64,000 nucleotides of DNA from Gemella haemolysans. GTDB lineage: Bacteria > Bacillota > Bacilli > Staphylococcales > Gemellaceae. Below the pieces are notes generated by a model that ran no database searches, was not told the DNA's origin, and saw only the letters and a list, made by a program, of their open reading frames with translations. Within the stretch, counting starts at the first letter, position 1. Each line of letters opens with the position of its first letter. Shown one piece after another: positions 55,691-63,135 of the stretch. Where the stretch lies: the NCBI RefSeq assembly GCF_012273215.1, contig NZ_CP050965.1:310001-374000 (forward strand). Reading direction: 5' to 3'. The position numbers and the translations under genes were made by a program.

Positions 55691-56137
55691 GTGGATAAAG
55701 AAAAAGTTTATTATATAATTAGAGAAGATGTATTGCCAGAAGCTGTAAAGAAGACATTGGCGATGAAAAAAGCTTTAGAAGAAGATTCGAAATTATCAAT
55801 TTTAGAAGCTTCTAAAAGATTTGATTTAAGTAGAAGTGCATTCTATAAATATAAAGATACAATTTTCCCGATTCAAGATGTGAAAAGACAATCTATTCTA
55901 TCACTATCTATTGATGTTGATGATATTCCTGGAATATTAGGCAGAATTTTAGCGGTTGTTAATGAAGCTAAGTGCAGTGTACTTACTATTCACCAAACCG
56001 TGCCGATTAATGCAAAAGCTACGATAATTATTTCTTTAGAGCTAAGTTCAGGTGATATAAATATTGAAAAATTAAATAAACGAATTAAAGATCTTGAGTT
56101 TGTTAATTCAATTAAAGTAATTGGTTTAAGCATGTAA
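55691..56137 (+). CDS. pheB: ACT domain protein PheB
   Basis: A 148-residue protein, UPF0735 family: an N-terminal helix-turn-helix-like segment (SILEASKRFDLSRSAFYKYK) and a C-terminal ACT domain (VDDIPGILGRILAVVNEAKCSVLTI) that would bind an amino acid. It starts with GTG at 55691, 12 nt after obg, supported by AGGAG. In Bacillus pheB lies between obg and pheA; here no pheA follows and a terminator ends the unit. Biochemical role not established. Confidence 0.88.
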   Translation: MDKEKVYYIIREDVLPEAVKKTLAMKKALEEDSKLSILEASKRFDLSRSAFYKYKDTIFPIQDVKRQSILSLSIDVDDIPGILGRILAVVNEAKCSVLTIHQTVPINAKATIIISLELSSGDINIEKLNKRIKDLEFVNSIKVIGLSM

Positions 56138-56161
56138 AGATAGTTTAATAAATATTAAATG

Positions 56162-56209
56162 TAGGAGAACAGAGTAGGGAAGTCAGTTTCCTATGTCTGT
56201 TCTCCTTTT
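56162..56209 (+). terminator. Intrinsic terminator of obg-pheB
   Basis: GGAGAACAGA pairs with TCTGTTCTCC, with an inner imperfect stem, followed by five T residues. An ATG inside its right arm (56193) is in frame with rlmD but is not the start. Confidence 0.85.
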
Positions 56210-56228
56210 TATTTTAGAAAGGTTAATT

Positions 56229-57569
56229 ATGCAGAAAAATGATATATTCGAAGGGAAAGTTATAGATTATACCCACGATGGTCTTGGTGTAGTAAAAATT
56301 GATAATTTTCCGATTTTTATTAAAGATGTTATAGAAGGTGAAGTAATCGAGTTTAAGATAATTAAATTAAAGAAAAATCTTGGTTATGGAAAAGTTCTTA
56401 ATATTATTGAAAGTTCTAAAAATAGAATTGATGGTATTCCGAAAACTTCAGGAGCAAATTTAGTTCATATGAACTATGAAGAACAGTTGAAATTTAAAAA
56501 GAAAAAAGTTCAAAATGTTATGGATAAAGCTCTTGGGAAGGATTATGTCGAAGTATTAGAAACTTTAGGAATGGAAGATGGATACCATTATCGTAATAAG
56601 TCTGTGATTCCAGTACAAAAAGTTAATGGTGAAGTTAAGATGGGATATTATAAACCACGAAGCCATGATGTTGTTAATATAGAGAAATGTTTTATTCAAT
56701 ATGACGAACATAATGTATTAATGAACAAATTACGTAGTCTAATTTCAGAGCTTAACTTATCTGTCTATGATGAAAATAACCACTCAGGGGCAATTAGACA
56801 TATTATGTTCAGAACAAATACCGTAAAAAGTGAAATCATGGTAGGTATTGTCGTGAAAGAGAAGTTTAATAAATTAGATGAATTCGTTGAAAAAATATCT
56901 AAATTAGATGATAGAATCGTTAGTATTATGTTGAATATTAATGATAAGAAGACAAATGTAATTTTTGGTGATAAAACTGAAAAATTATTTGGACAAGATT
57001 ATATAACTGACACTCTAGATGGAATAGAGTTCAAGATTTCACTTCGTTCATTTTATCAAGTGAATCCAGTTCAAACAGAGGTATTGTATAGTAAAGCATT
57101 AGAACTTGCTGAGTTAAAAGAAACTGATACGATAATTGATGCTTACTGTGGTATTGGAACAATAAGTCTATTCGCAGCGAAGAAAGTTAAGAAAGTATAC
57201 GGTATTGAAATAGTAGAAGCGGCTGTTTTAGATGCTCGTGAAAATGCTAAAAATAATAATATTGAAAATGCTGAATTTTTACTAGGTAAGAGTGAGGATG
57301 TAATAAAAAAATTAATCTCACAAAATATAAAATTAGATGCAGTTATCGTTGATCCACCACGTAAAGGATGTGAGGAAAGTTTCCTACGCGATTTGGCTTC
57401 AATGGGAATAGAAAAGATAGTCTATGTTAGTTGTAATCCATCTACATTAGCTAGAGACATGGAAATCATGAGAAGTCTAGGTTATAAACTAGGTGCAGTG
57501 CAACCTGTAGATATGTTCCCAGGAACGTATCATGTAGAAGCAGTAACACTTCTTGAACGAAATAATTAG
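56229..57569 (+). CDS. rlmD: 23S rRNA (uracil-C5)-methyltransferase, RlmCD type
   Basis: A 446-residue TrmA-family enzyme that methylates uracils in 23S rRNA. An N-terminal TRAM domain is followed by the catalytic domain with DAYCGIGTISLFAA (SAM), VIVDPPRKGC and the Cys nucleophile in YVSCNPSTLARDM. Although the frame opens at 56193, that ATG is inside the pheB terminator; AGAAAGG supports 56229. The Bacillus homologue acts on U747 and U1939. Its 3' half is duplicated at 58963, marking an integration site. The intact copy ends VEAVTLLERNN, the natural C-terminus. Confidence 0.94.
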   Translation: MQKNDIFEGKVIDYTHDGLGVVKIDNFPIFIKDVIEGEVIEFKIIKLKKNLGYGKVLNIIESSKNRIDGIPKTSGANLVHMNYEEQLKFKKKKVQNVMDKALGKDYVEVLETLGMEDGYHYRNKSVIPVQKVNGEVKMGYYKPRSHDVVNIEKCFIQYDEHNVLMNKLRSLISELNLSVYDENNHSGAIRHIMFRTNTVKSEIMVGIVVKEKFNKLDEFVEKISKLDDRIVSIMLNINDKKTNVIFGDKTEKLFGQDYITDTLDGIEFKISLRSFYQVNPVQTEVLYSKALELAELKETDTIIDAYCGIGTISLFAAKKVKKVYGIEIVEAAVLDARENAKNNNIENAEFLLGKSEDVIKKLISQNIKLDAVIVDPPRKGCEESFLRDLASMGIEKIVYVSCNPSTLARDMEIMRSLGYKLGAVQPVDMFPGTYHVEAVTLLERNN

Positions 57570-57813
57570 AGAAGTAGAAGAATATTTTATAATCTCAGAT
57601 AGTGCTCGTAGAATGAGGAGAGAAACCTTTGATATGAAAAGAAAGTTTGAACCTCCGAGTGTGTTGATTGATATTAAGGATTAGGAACTGATAGCTGTTT
57701 AAGCCTAGTAATACCGGAATTTCTGGACAATCGGACTAATTTGTTAAAGGGGAGGATAAACGCTATTCGATAACTTATTCAAAGGAAAAAAGGCTAAAAA
57801 GTGTGAGAGTTGA

Positions 57814-58014
57814 GTTGTTGAATTAGATATTGTTGTTATTCTGAGATGGAGAGGTAGAGGATATAACCGTGTGTATGATAAGTTTTGTATCATAGATATG
57901 GACTATTTAATGCACGTATCATATAATTGGACATCAACAGCTAATGATAGTGAAGAGATCTTAGCTACTGCACTTAATCATGAACTTGTAGCAAAGTTTG
58001 CAAAGAGTTTATGA
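57814..58014 (+). pseudogene. Remnant of a phospholipase-D-like (HKD) protein
   Basis: The frame between a stop at 57811 and the TGA at 58012 encodes about 66 residues ending in YDKFCIID...HVSYNWTSTANDSEEIL...ELVAKFAKSL. This matches the C-terminal half of PLD-like proteins (HDKFCIID...HGSYNWT), but the catalytic His is Tyr and there is no start codon or ribosome-binding site; upstream frames are interrupted. It is a decayed fragment. The preceding 57570-57810 holds no recognisable gene. Confidence 0.6.
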
Positions 58015-58072
58015 AATTATATAATGGGATTTATTTTAAACAATGACAAATTAGTGTTGTGGGGGGATAATA

Positions 58073-58894
58073 ATGCTGGAAAAAACACTAGAGACTTCAT
58101 CAGGAGTGATTCATTATTGGATAAATGAAATTAATAAACAATCAAGAATCGCTCTTATATTTTTGCCAGGACTTACTGCTGATCATAGATTGTTTGATAA
58201 ACAGATAGAATATTTTAAGGATAAGTTCAGAGTATTGGTTTGGGATGCACCTGGACATGCTTCATCATATCCTTTTGACCTTGATTTTGATTTGTTTGAT
58301 GAAGCAAAATGGTTGTATGAAATATTAATAAATGAAGGAATTGATCAATCAATCTTAATTGGACAATCAATGGGAGGTTATCTAGGCCAGATTTATGCAG
58401 AACTATTTTCTGAAAAACTAAATGGTATTGTTACTATTGATTCAGCTCCTCTTCAAAGGCGGTATTATACCGTAATAGAATTATGGTTATTAAAAAAAGT
58501 AGAAGTAATATATAGAATTTATCCATGGAAAATACTTTTGAAACTGGGGCCGAAAGGAGTATCAACAACTGAATACGGAAGAAAATTAATGTTGGATATG
58601 ATGATGGTTTATGATGGAAACAAAAAAAGATATTCTCATCTAGTAGGGCATGGATATAAAATCTTGGCAAAAGCAGTAGAAAAAAATCTGACTTATGAAA
58701 TAAAATGTCCACATATGGTGATATGCGGTAAAGAAGATCGGGCAGGTTCCTGTATCCGATATTTGAAATTATATGAGAAAAAATCTGGGAAGCCTGTTGA
58801 GTGGATTGATAATGCTGGTCATAATTCGAACACTGATAGACCACATGTTGTAAATAAATTGATTCATGAATTTGTGAAAAAGTGTGACATATAA
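58073..58894 (+). CDS. Alpha/beta hydrolase
   Basis: A 273-residue cytoplasmic alpha/beta hydrolase. FLPGLTADHRLFDKQ carries the oxyanion region, GQSMGGYLGQ the nucleophile Ser, an acid Asp lies in CGKEDRAGSC and His in DNAGHNSNTDRPH. It is intact and has its own GGGGGG site. It lies between the intact rlmD and the truncated rlmD copy, so it is cargo of the inserted element. The substrate is unknown. Confidence 0.85.
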   Translation: MLEKTLETSSGVIHYWINEINKQSRIALIFLPGLTADHRLFDKQIEYFKDKFRVLVWDAPGHASSYPFDLDFDLFDEAKWLYEILINEGIDQSILIGQSMGGYLGQIYAELFSEKLNGIVTIDSAPLQRRYYTVIELWLLKKVEVIYRIYPWKILLKLGPKGVSTTEYGRKLMLDMMMVYDGNKKRYSHLVGHGYKILAKAVEKNLTYEIKCPHMVICGKEDRAGSCIRYLKLYEKKSGKPVEWIDNAGHNSNTDRPHVVNKLIHEFVKKCDI

Positions 58895-58915
58895 ATACTA
58901 GGCTGTCGAGTTAAT

Positions 58916-58952
58916 ACCGTTTAACGATAACCTTATTCTATCGTTAAACGGT
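58916..58952 (+). terminator. Hairpin after the alpha/beta hydrolase
   Basis: A perfect 14-bp stem (58916-58929 with 58939-58952) with a 9-nt loop. There is little T tract, so terminator function is probable only. Confidence 0.6.
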
Positions 58953-59760
58953 TTATAGACATGTTTCCATCTATCAAGTAAATCCAGTTAAAACAGAAGT
59001 ATTATATAGTAAAGCGTTAGAACTTGCTGAGTTAAAAGAAACTGATACGATAATCGATGCTTACTGTGGTATTGAAACAATAAGTTTATTCGCAGCGAAG
59101 AAAGTTAAGAAAGTATATGGTATTGAAACAGTAGAAGCGGCTGTTTTAGATGCTCGTGAAAATGCGAAAAATAATAATATAACTAATGCAGAGTTTTTAC
59201 TAGGTAAAAGTGAAGATGTAATTAAAAAATTAATCTCGCAAAATGTGAAATTAGATGCAGTTATTGTGGATTCACCACGTAAAGGATGCGAAGAAAGTTT
59301 CTTAAGAGACTTAGCTTCAATGGGAATAGAAAAGATAGTTTATGTGAGCTGTAATCCAGCAACTCTAGCACGTGATATGGAAATTATGAGAGGACTAGGT
59401 TATAAACTAGGTGCAGTGCAACCTGTAGATATGTTCCCTGGAACGTATCATGTAGAGACGTTAGCACTTTTGTCCAAACTTGATGTCGATAAGCACATAA
59501 GTGTTGAAATTGAGTTGGATGAGATGGATTTGACAAGTGCGGAGAGTAAAGCAACATATGCTCAAATCAAAGAATATGTTTGGAAAAAATTTCAATTAAA
59601 AGTTTCAACATTATATATTGCACAGATAAAAAGGAAATGTGGAATAGAATTACGAGAACATTACAACAAGTCAAAAAAGGAGAAACAAATTATTCCACAG
59701 TGTACACCTGAAAAAGAAAAAGCCATCATGGATGCTTTGAGACACTTCAAAATGATTTAA
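58948..59760 (+). pseudogene. Truncated second copy of rlmD with an element-type C-terminal tail
   Basis: From 58966 the frame reads as the last third of RlmD (YQVNPVKTEVLYSKALEL...), closely matching 57055-57550. It lacks the TRAM domain and any proper start. Key motifs are altered: YCGIETIS for YCGIGTIS and VDSPRKGC for VDPPRKGC. After the shared VE-LL region it continues for about 95 residues (ISVEIELDEMDLTSAESKATY..., KVSTLYIAQIKRKCGIE) that are absent from the intact copy. Similar tails occur on RumA-like proteins of conjugative elements. An internal ATG at 59245 could start a 171-residue product. Confidence 0.8.
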
Positions 59761-59769
59761 TAGAAAAGA

Positions 59770-60470
59770 ATGACAGCTATGACTTTCTGCATTTATTACT
59801 TTCCTACTTGGTATTGGAACGGCGTTGTTGCATATCATTATGGTGTTCTGCTTATTTTGGGCGTTAGCTTCTTTTATTGCAAGTTTAAGAGTAAGTTAAC
59901 ATATTTTTAGAAGTGTAAGTTGAATGATTGGTAAAATAGCAGGTATATATCTCTAAGTGTTATAATATATTATTAAGATGAAATATATTAGTTATTTAAA
60001 GATAAGAGAAACGAACGGGCAGAGGGGGGAAATTAAAACAAAATTATATTAAAAGAACACGCTAATTATGAAACTGGGATTTGTTATGAATCCCAGTTTA
60101 ATTTTTATAATTGGATTAATAGAATTATTAAACTATACAATAAAATCAATTTAAAGAAAAATAAATATTAGATAATCTTAGACGATAGAAATTAAAAACT
60201 CTATTGTCTATTTTTATACTCAAAAGTTGGAGGGTATGATGATGAGGAAAAAATTCTATATTAGGTCAAATAAAAAGCTTTAAGATAGATGACAAAACTA
60301 AGTCTAATAAGAAAGACCATAGCAAAGGTGCAGAGAGATAAATATCGGTAGTCTCCGGACTGCCTTTATTTTTTTGCTTTTTTAAAGTGATGTATCAATT
60401 GATTAAAAATAACCCATAGTTAATGTTATAATAAATTTGTATGTAATAACAAACATAAGTATTTTTTAAT
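59770..60470. other. Degenerate region of the element
   Basis: A short open stretch (59783-59899) encodes a hydrophobic C-terminal fragment (LLGIGTALLHIIMVFCLFWAL...) without a start, possibly a conjugation membrane protein remnant. A hairpin at 60071-60107 and another near 60180-60216 end in T tracts, and a third GGTAGTC/GGACTGCC hairpin lies at 60341-60376 with a T run. The rest has no recognisable gene. Confidence 0.5.
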
Positions 60471-60518
60471 GTATATATGTACGAGATTAGCTATCGAAAA
60501 AATAATCTTGGAGGTTAT

Positions 60519-60725
60519 ATGGAATTAAGTTATAAAAGGTTATTTAAAAAACTTATTGATTTAGATATACAACATAATGAGCTTATGGAAAAAGCAAATG
60601 TAAGTAGGAGTACATTTTATAAATTAAAGAATGGTGAGAATGTAACTACCGATATTTTGCTCAGAATTTGTGATGCATTGGATTGTGACATATCAGAAAT
60701 TATGGAGTGTATTAAAAATGATTGA
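60519..60725 (+). CDS. XRE/Cro-type helix-turn-helix regulator
   Basis: A 68-residue Cro/CI-type DNA-binding protein. The HTH is HNELMEKANVSRSTFYKLKNGENV. The frame opens at 60477, but a strong GGAGG at 60509 supports the ATG at 60519. It overlaps the following methyltransferase gene by 8 nt, so it is likely its controller, as in type II restriction-modification loci. No restriction enzyme gene is visible. Confidence 0.85.
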   Translation: MELSYKRLFKKLIDLDIQHNELMEKANVSRSTFYKLKNGENVTTDILLRICDALDCDISEIMECIKND

Positions 60726-61442
60726 AATAATAAATGGAGAATGCATAGAAGAATTGAGGAAGTTAGACTCATCTACGGTTGATTTAATTATTACAGATCC
60801 TCCATATAATATTGCGAATTTCATGAACGGGAGAGATACAAATCTACAAAAAATGCGTTCTAATTTTTTTGGTGCTGCTGGTTGGGATGATTTAGATTTT
60901 AATGATTGGAAAGACCATATGAGATTGTTTTTAAAGAATCAAGTAGGATACTTAAGAATGGTGCTTCCATGATAGTTTTTATGTCAATATTAAGGGTTGA
61001 AACTCTTGTTGAAATAGCAAATGAATTTGGTTTTTATTATAAAACCACTGGAATTTGGCGCAAAACAAATCCAATGCCTAGAAATATGAATTTACATTTT
61101 GTTAATTCAAATGAGTGCTGGATATATTTTACTTATAAAACAAAAACAGGAACATTCAATAATAAAGGTAAATTGGTTCTAGACTATATTGAAACATCTG
61201 TCACGACTGCTAGGGAAAAGAAATTAGGTAAACATCCAACACAAAAGCCAATTATATTATTCGAACATTTTATAAGATTGCTTTCAAATGAGGGCGATTT
61301 AGTAGTAGATCCATTTCTAGGAAGCGGTTCTTCTGCAATTGCAAGCTATAGATTAAATAGAAATTTTATCGATGTTGAATTAGAAGAAAAATATGCTAAA
61401 TTAGCGAATATGAGGGTAGAAGATGAAAAGACAAGTTATTGA
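60718..61442 (+). pseudogene. DPPY-type DNA methyltransferase (N6-adenine/N4-cytosine class), frameshifted
   Basis: A beta-class DNA methyltransferase interrupted at a T tract. The first frame (60718-60972) carries DPPYN at residues 27-31; the second frame to 61442 carries KESSRILKNGASM, HPTQKP and DPFLGSGSSAIASYRLNR. Adding one T to the TTTTT at 60928-60932 would restore an uninterrupted protein of about 240 residues. It is therefore either a pseudogene, a phase-variable gene or a sequencing error. The context (XRE upstream, C5 methyltransferase downstream) is a restriction-modification remnant. Confidence 0.8.
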
Positions 61443-61857
61443 TTTGTTTTCTGGAGTTGGTGGACTATCTAAAGGATTTTTCGACTCAGGATTTGAAATT
61501 GTTTTAGCAAATGAAGTTGACTATTCTATAGCTAATTCTTATAAAAAAAATCATCCTAAAGTGAAAATGATTAATGAAGATATTTCAAAATTAGATATTG
61601 ATGATGTTTTTAATGAGTATAAAAATATAGACGTAATTGTTGGGGGACCACCTTGTCAAGGATTTTCTCAAAAAGGGAAAAGAAAAATAATGGATGATCC
61701 ACATAATTATTTATTTAAATATTTTTTTGAGGTAGTTAGTGTTGTTAGACCGAAGTATTTTGTGCTAGAAAATGTACCCAACATATTAATTGCAAATAAC
61801 GGACATTTTAAAGACGAAATTTATAGCTTATATTCCAGTAATGGTTACACGTTATGA
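61423..61857 (+). pseudogene. DNA (cytosine-5)-methyltransferase, truncated
   Basis: The 144-residue product has motif I DLFSGVGGLSKGF, motif IV GGPPCQGFSQKGKR with the catalytic Cys and motif VI VLENVPNI, but stops before motifs VIII-X and the target-recognition domain, so it cannot be functional. The sequence changes at about 61840 into the tail of a serine recombinase in another frame. It starts inside the preceding methyltransferase gene (20-nt overlap). Confidence 0.85.
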
Positions 61858-61951
61858 TGATACCCTAGTAAGGAAGATTATCCAGAATGTTAGTGTTTAT
61901 GATGACCACTTTGTAATATGCTTTAAATCTGGAATTGAAATGGAAGTATGA
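61841..61951 (+). pseudogene. C-terminal remnant of a large serine recombinase
   Basis: The frame encodes MVTRYDDTLVRKIIQNVSVY followed by DDHFVICFKSGIEMEV, the typical end of large serine recombinases of conjugative and mobilisable elements (beta-strand FKSGxExxV after the IIxNVxVYDD helix). The rest of the gene is missing; it is joined to the truncated cytosine methyltransferase. A terminator follows. Confidence 0.7.
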
Positions 61952-61965
61952 TTTAATACTAATAT

Positions 61966-62007
61966 AAACCGTCAATTAAGAGTTAGGTTCTCTTGATTGG
62001 CGGTTTT
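61966..62007 (+). terminator. Terminator after the recombinase remnant
   Basis: AACCGTCAATTAAGAG pairs with CTCTTGATTGGCGGTT (two G-U pairs) around a 6-nt loop, then five T residues. Confidence 0.85.
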
Positions 62008-62087
62008 TGCATTGACTTTTACATGATTTATACATGTGATATTATCAAAAATGTTGTTTATAAGGTTATTGATAAGGAGTTGACCAC

Positions 62088-62251
62088 ATGAGTGATGTAA
62101 TAAGCTGTTAGATGAAGCTATTAAAGAAACCGAAAACTTGTACGAAGGAGAAGTCTTTATTTTTAAGGAATTGTTTAAAGGATATGTATGGAACAGGATA
62201 CCGAGAAAGGACTGTACTAATGTCTTAGTAGATGTTTTTGAGATATTTTAA
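62088..62251 (+). pseudogene. DUF1413-like gene with frameshift
   Basis: ATG at 62088 reads MSDVIS, then the frame breaks; one base shift gives LLDEAIKETENLYEGEVFIFKELFKGYVWNRIPRK... to the TAA at 62249. The latter fits small DUF1413-type proteins carried by mobile elements and plasmids. GGAG at 62075 would serve as ribosome-binding site. Broken by a single-base deletion near 62106. Confidence 0.55.
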
Positions 62252-62268
62252 ATAATATAAAAAACACT

Positions 62269-62282
62269 TGAATAAATGCTCA
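62269..62282 (+). promoter_or_regulatory. CadC-type operator, upstream copy
   Basis: ACTTGAATAAATGCTCATATA around 62266-62286 is a degenerate inverted repeat and resembles the reverse complement of the copy at 62334-62347. It lies just upstream of the cad -35. Confidence 0.4.
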
Positions 62283-62290
62283 TATAACTA

Positions 62291-62319
62291 TTGACACAAG
62301 AGAAAAATAATAATATAAT
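62291..62319 (+). promoter_or_regulatory. Consensus promoter of the cadmium/zinc operon
   Basis: TTGACA at 62291-62296, a 17-nt spacer and TATAAT at 62314-62319, both perfect. Strong promoter silenced by an overlapping repressor site is typical of cad operons. Confidence 0.88.
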
Positions 62320-62333
62320 AAATATACAACGTA

Positions 62334-62347
62334 TGAATGATTATTCA
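62334..62347 (+). promoter_or_regulatory. CadC-type operator at the start of the transcript
   Basis: TGAATGATTATTCA is a perfect inverted repeat (TGAAT, 4 nt, ATTCA) 15 nt downstream of the -10, matching the TGAA...TTCA core of ArsR/SmtB-family operators. Confidence 0.7.
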
Positions 62348-62384
62348 AGTAATCAGATGAAATGATTTAAAAAGAGGTAATAAT

Positions 62385-62753
62385 ATGACTAAAAAATTTA
62401 ATTCAATTGAAAGATGTGACTGCAATGTAATTCATGAGGATATTGTAAATCAAGTTAGAGATAAAATGCCTCAAGAAGAAAGCCTTTATGATCTAGCAGA
62501 ATTATTTAAAGTATTTGGAGATTCAACACGAATCAGGATATTATGGGCTTTACATGAAGCTGAAATGTGTGTTTGTGATATCGCTGTATTACTTAACATG
62601 ACACAATCAGCAATTTCCCATCAGCTGAGAGTCTTAAAACAAGCTAATTTAGTGAAAAACAGAAAAGAAGGCAAAGTAGTATATTATTCATTAGTTGATG
62701 ATCATGTAAGAGAAATATTTGACCAAGGTCTAATTCATATCAACGAGAAGTAG
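62385..62753 (+). CDS. cadC: CadC-like ArsR/SmtB-family metal-sensing repressor
   Basis: A 122-residue winged-helix repressor. Cys residues of the alpha3N metal site are present: CDC near residue 12 and EMCVCDI in the recognition region (about 62-68), as in Staphylococcus CadC, which binds Cd(II), Pb(II) and Zn(II). The alpha5 segment (DDHVREIFDQGLIH) keeps potential structural Zn ligands. AGAGGTAA precedes the ATG. Two candidate operators flank its promoter. It would release the operon when metal binds. Confidence 0.88.
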   Translation: MTKKFNSIERCDCNVIHEDIVNQVRDKMPQEESLYDLAELFKVFGDSTRIRILWALHEAEMCVCDIAVLLNMTQSAISHQLRVLKQANLVKNRKEGKVVYYSLVDDHVREIFDQGLIHINEK

Positions 62754-62898
62754 TAATGCGGTAGAATAGAATATTTTTTGAAGATATTTGGGCATATATT
62801 TAAGTCTTCATTTCAAATGAGCAATGCTTCAAGAAAATTTGAAAAAGACTTGTAGTATTCAAAATAAAATTACAAATAATATTTAGGAGGATTTAATA

Positions 62899-63120
62899 AT
62901 GAAAAAGAAATTTATACTTGAAGGTTTAGATTGTGCAAATTGCGCGGCAAAAATGGAAAAGGCTATTAATGAGCTTGATGGAGTGAAAGAAGCTACTGTT
63001 AACTTTATGACCACAAAACTCGTTATTGATGGTGAGGATGAAAAAATGCCAACAATAATAGCAGAGGCCGAAAAAATAGTTAAAAAAATCGAACCCGATA
63101 CAACTATGAAAAAGGCTTAA
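62899..63120 (+). CDS. Small heavy-metal-associated (HMA) domain protein
   Basis: A 73-residue ferredoxin-like HMA protein with the metal-binding CxxC in LDCANCAAKM, as in CopZ or the N-terminal domains of CadA. It has an AGGAGG site and lies 15 nt before the ATPase start. It probably carries metal to the ATPase or acts as its detached N-terminal domain. Confidence 0.88.
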   Translation: MKKKFILEGLDCANCAAKMEKAINELDGVKEATVNFMTTKLVIDGEDEKMPTIIAEAEKIVKKIEPDTTMKKA

Positions 63121-63135
63121 AGGAGGCTATTTAGT

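Noticed and set aside
56193-56228. Longer N-terminus for RlmD from the ATG at 56193
   Set aside because: This ATG is in the right arm and T tract of the obg-pheB terminator; the start at 56229 has a ribosome-binding site.
58434-58844. 136-aa minus-strand frame over the alpha/beta hydrolase
   Set aside because: It mirrors the coding strand of a clear hydrolase and resembles no protein.
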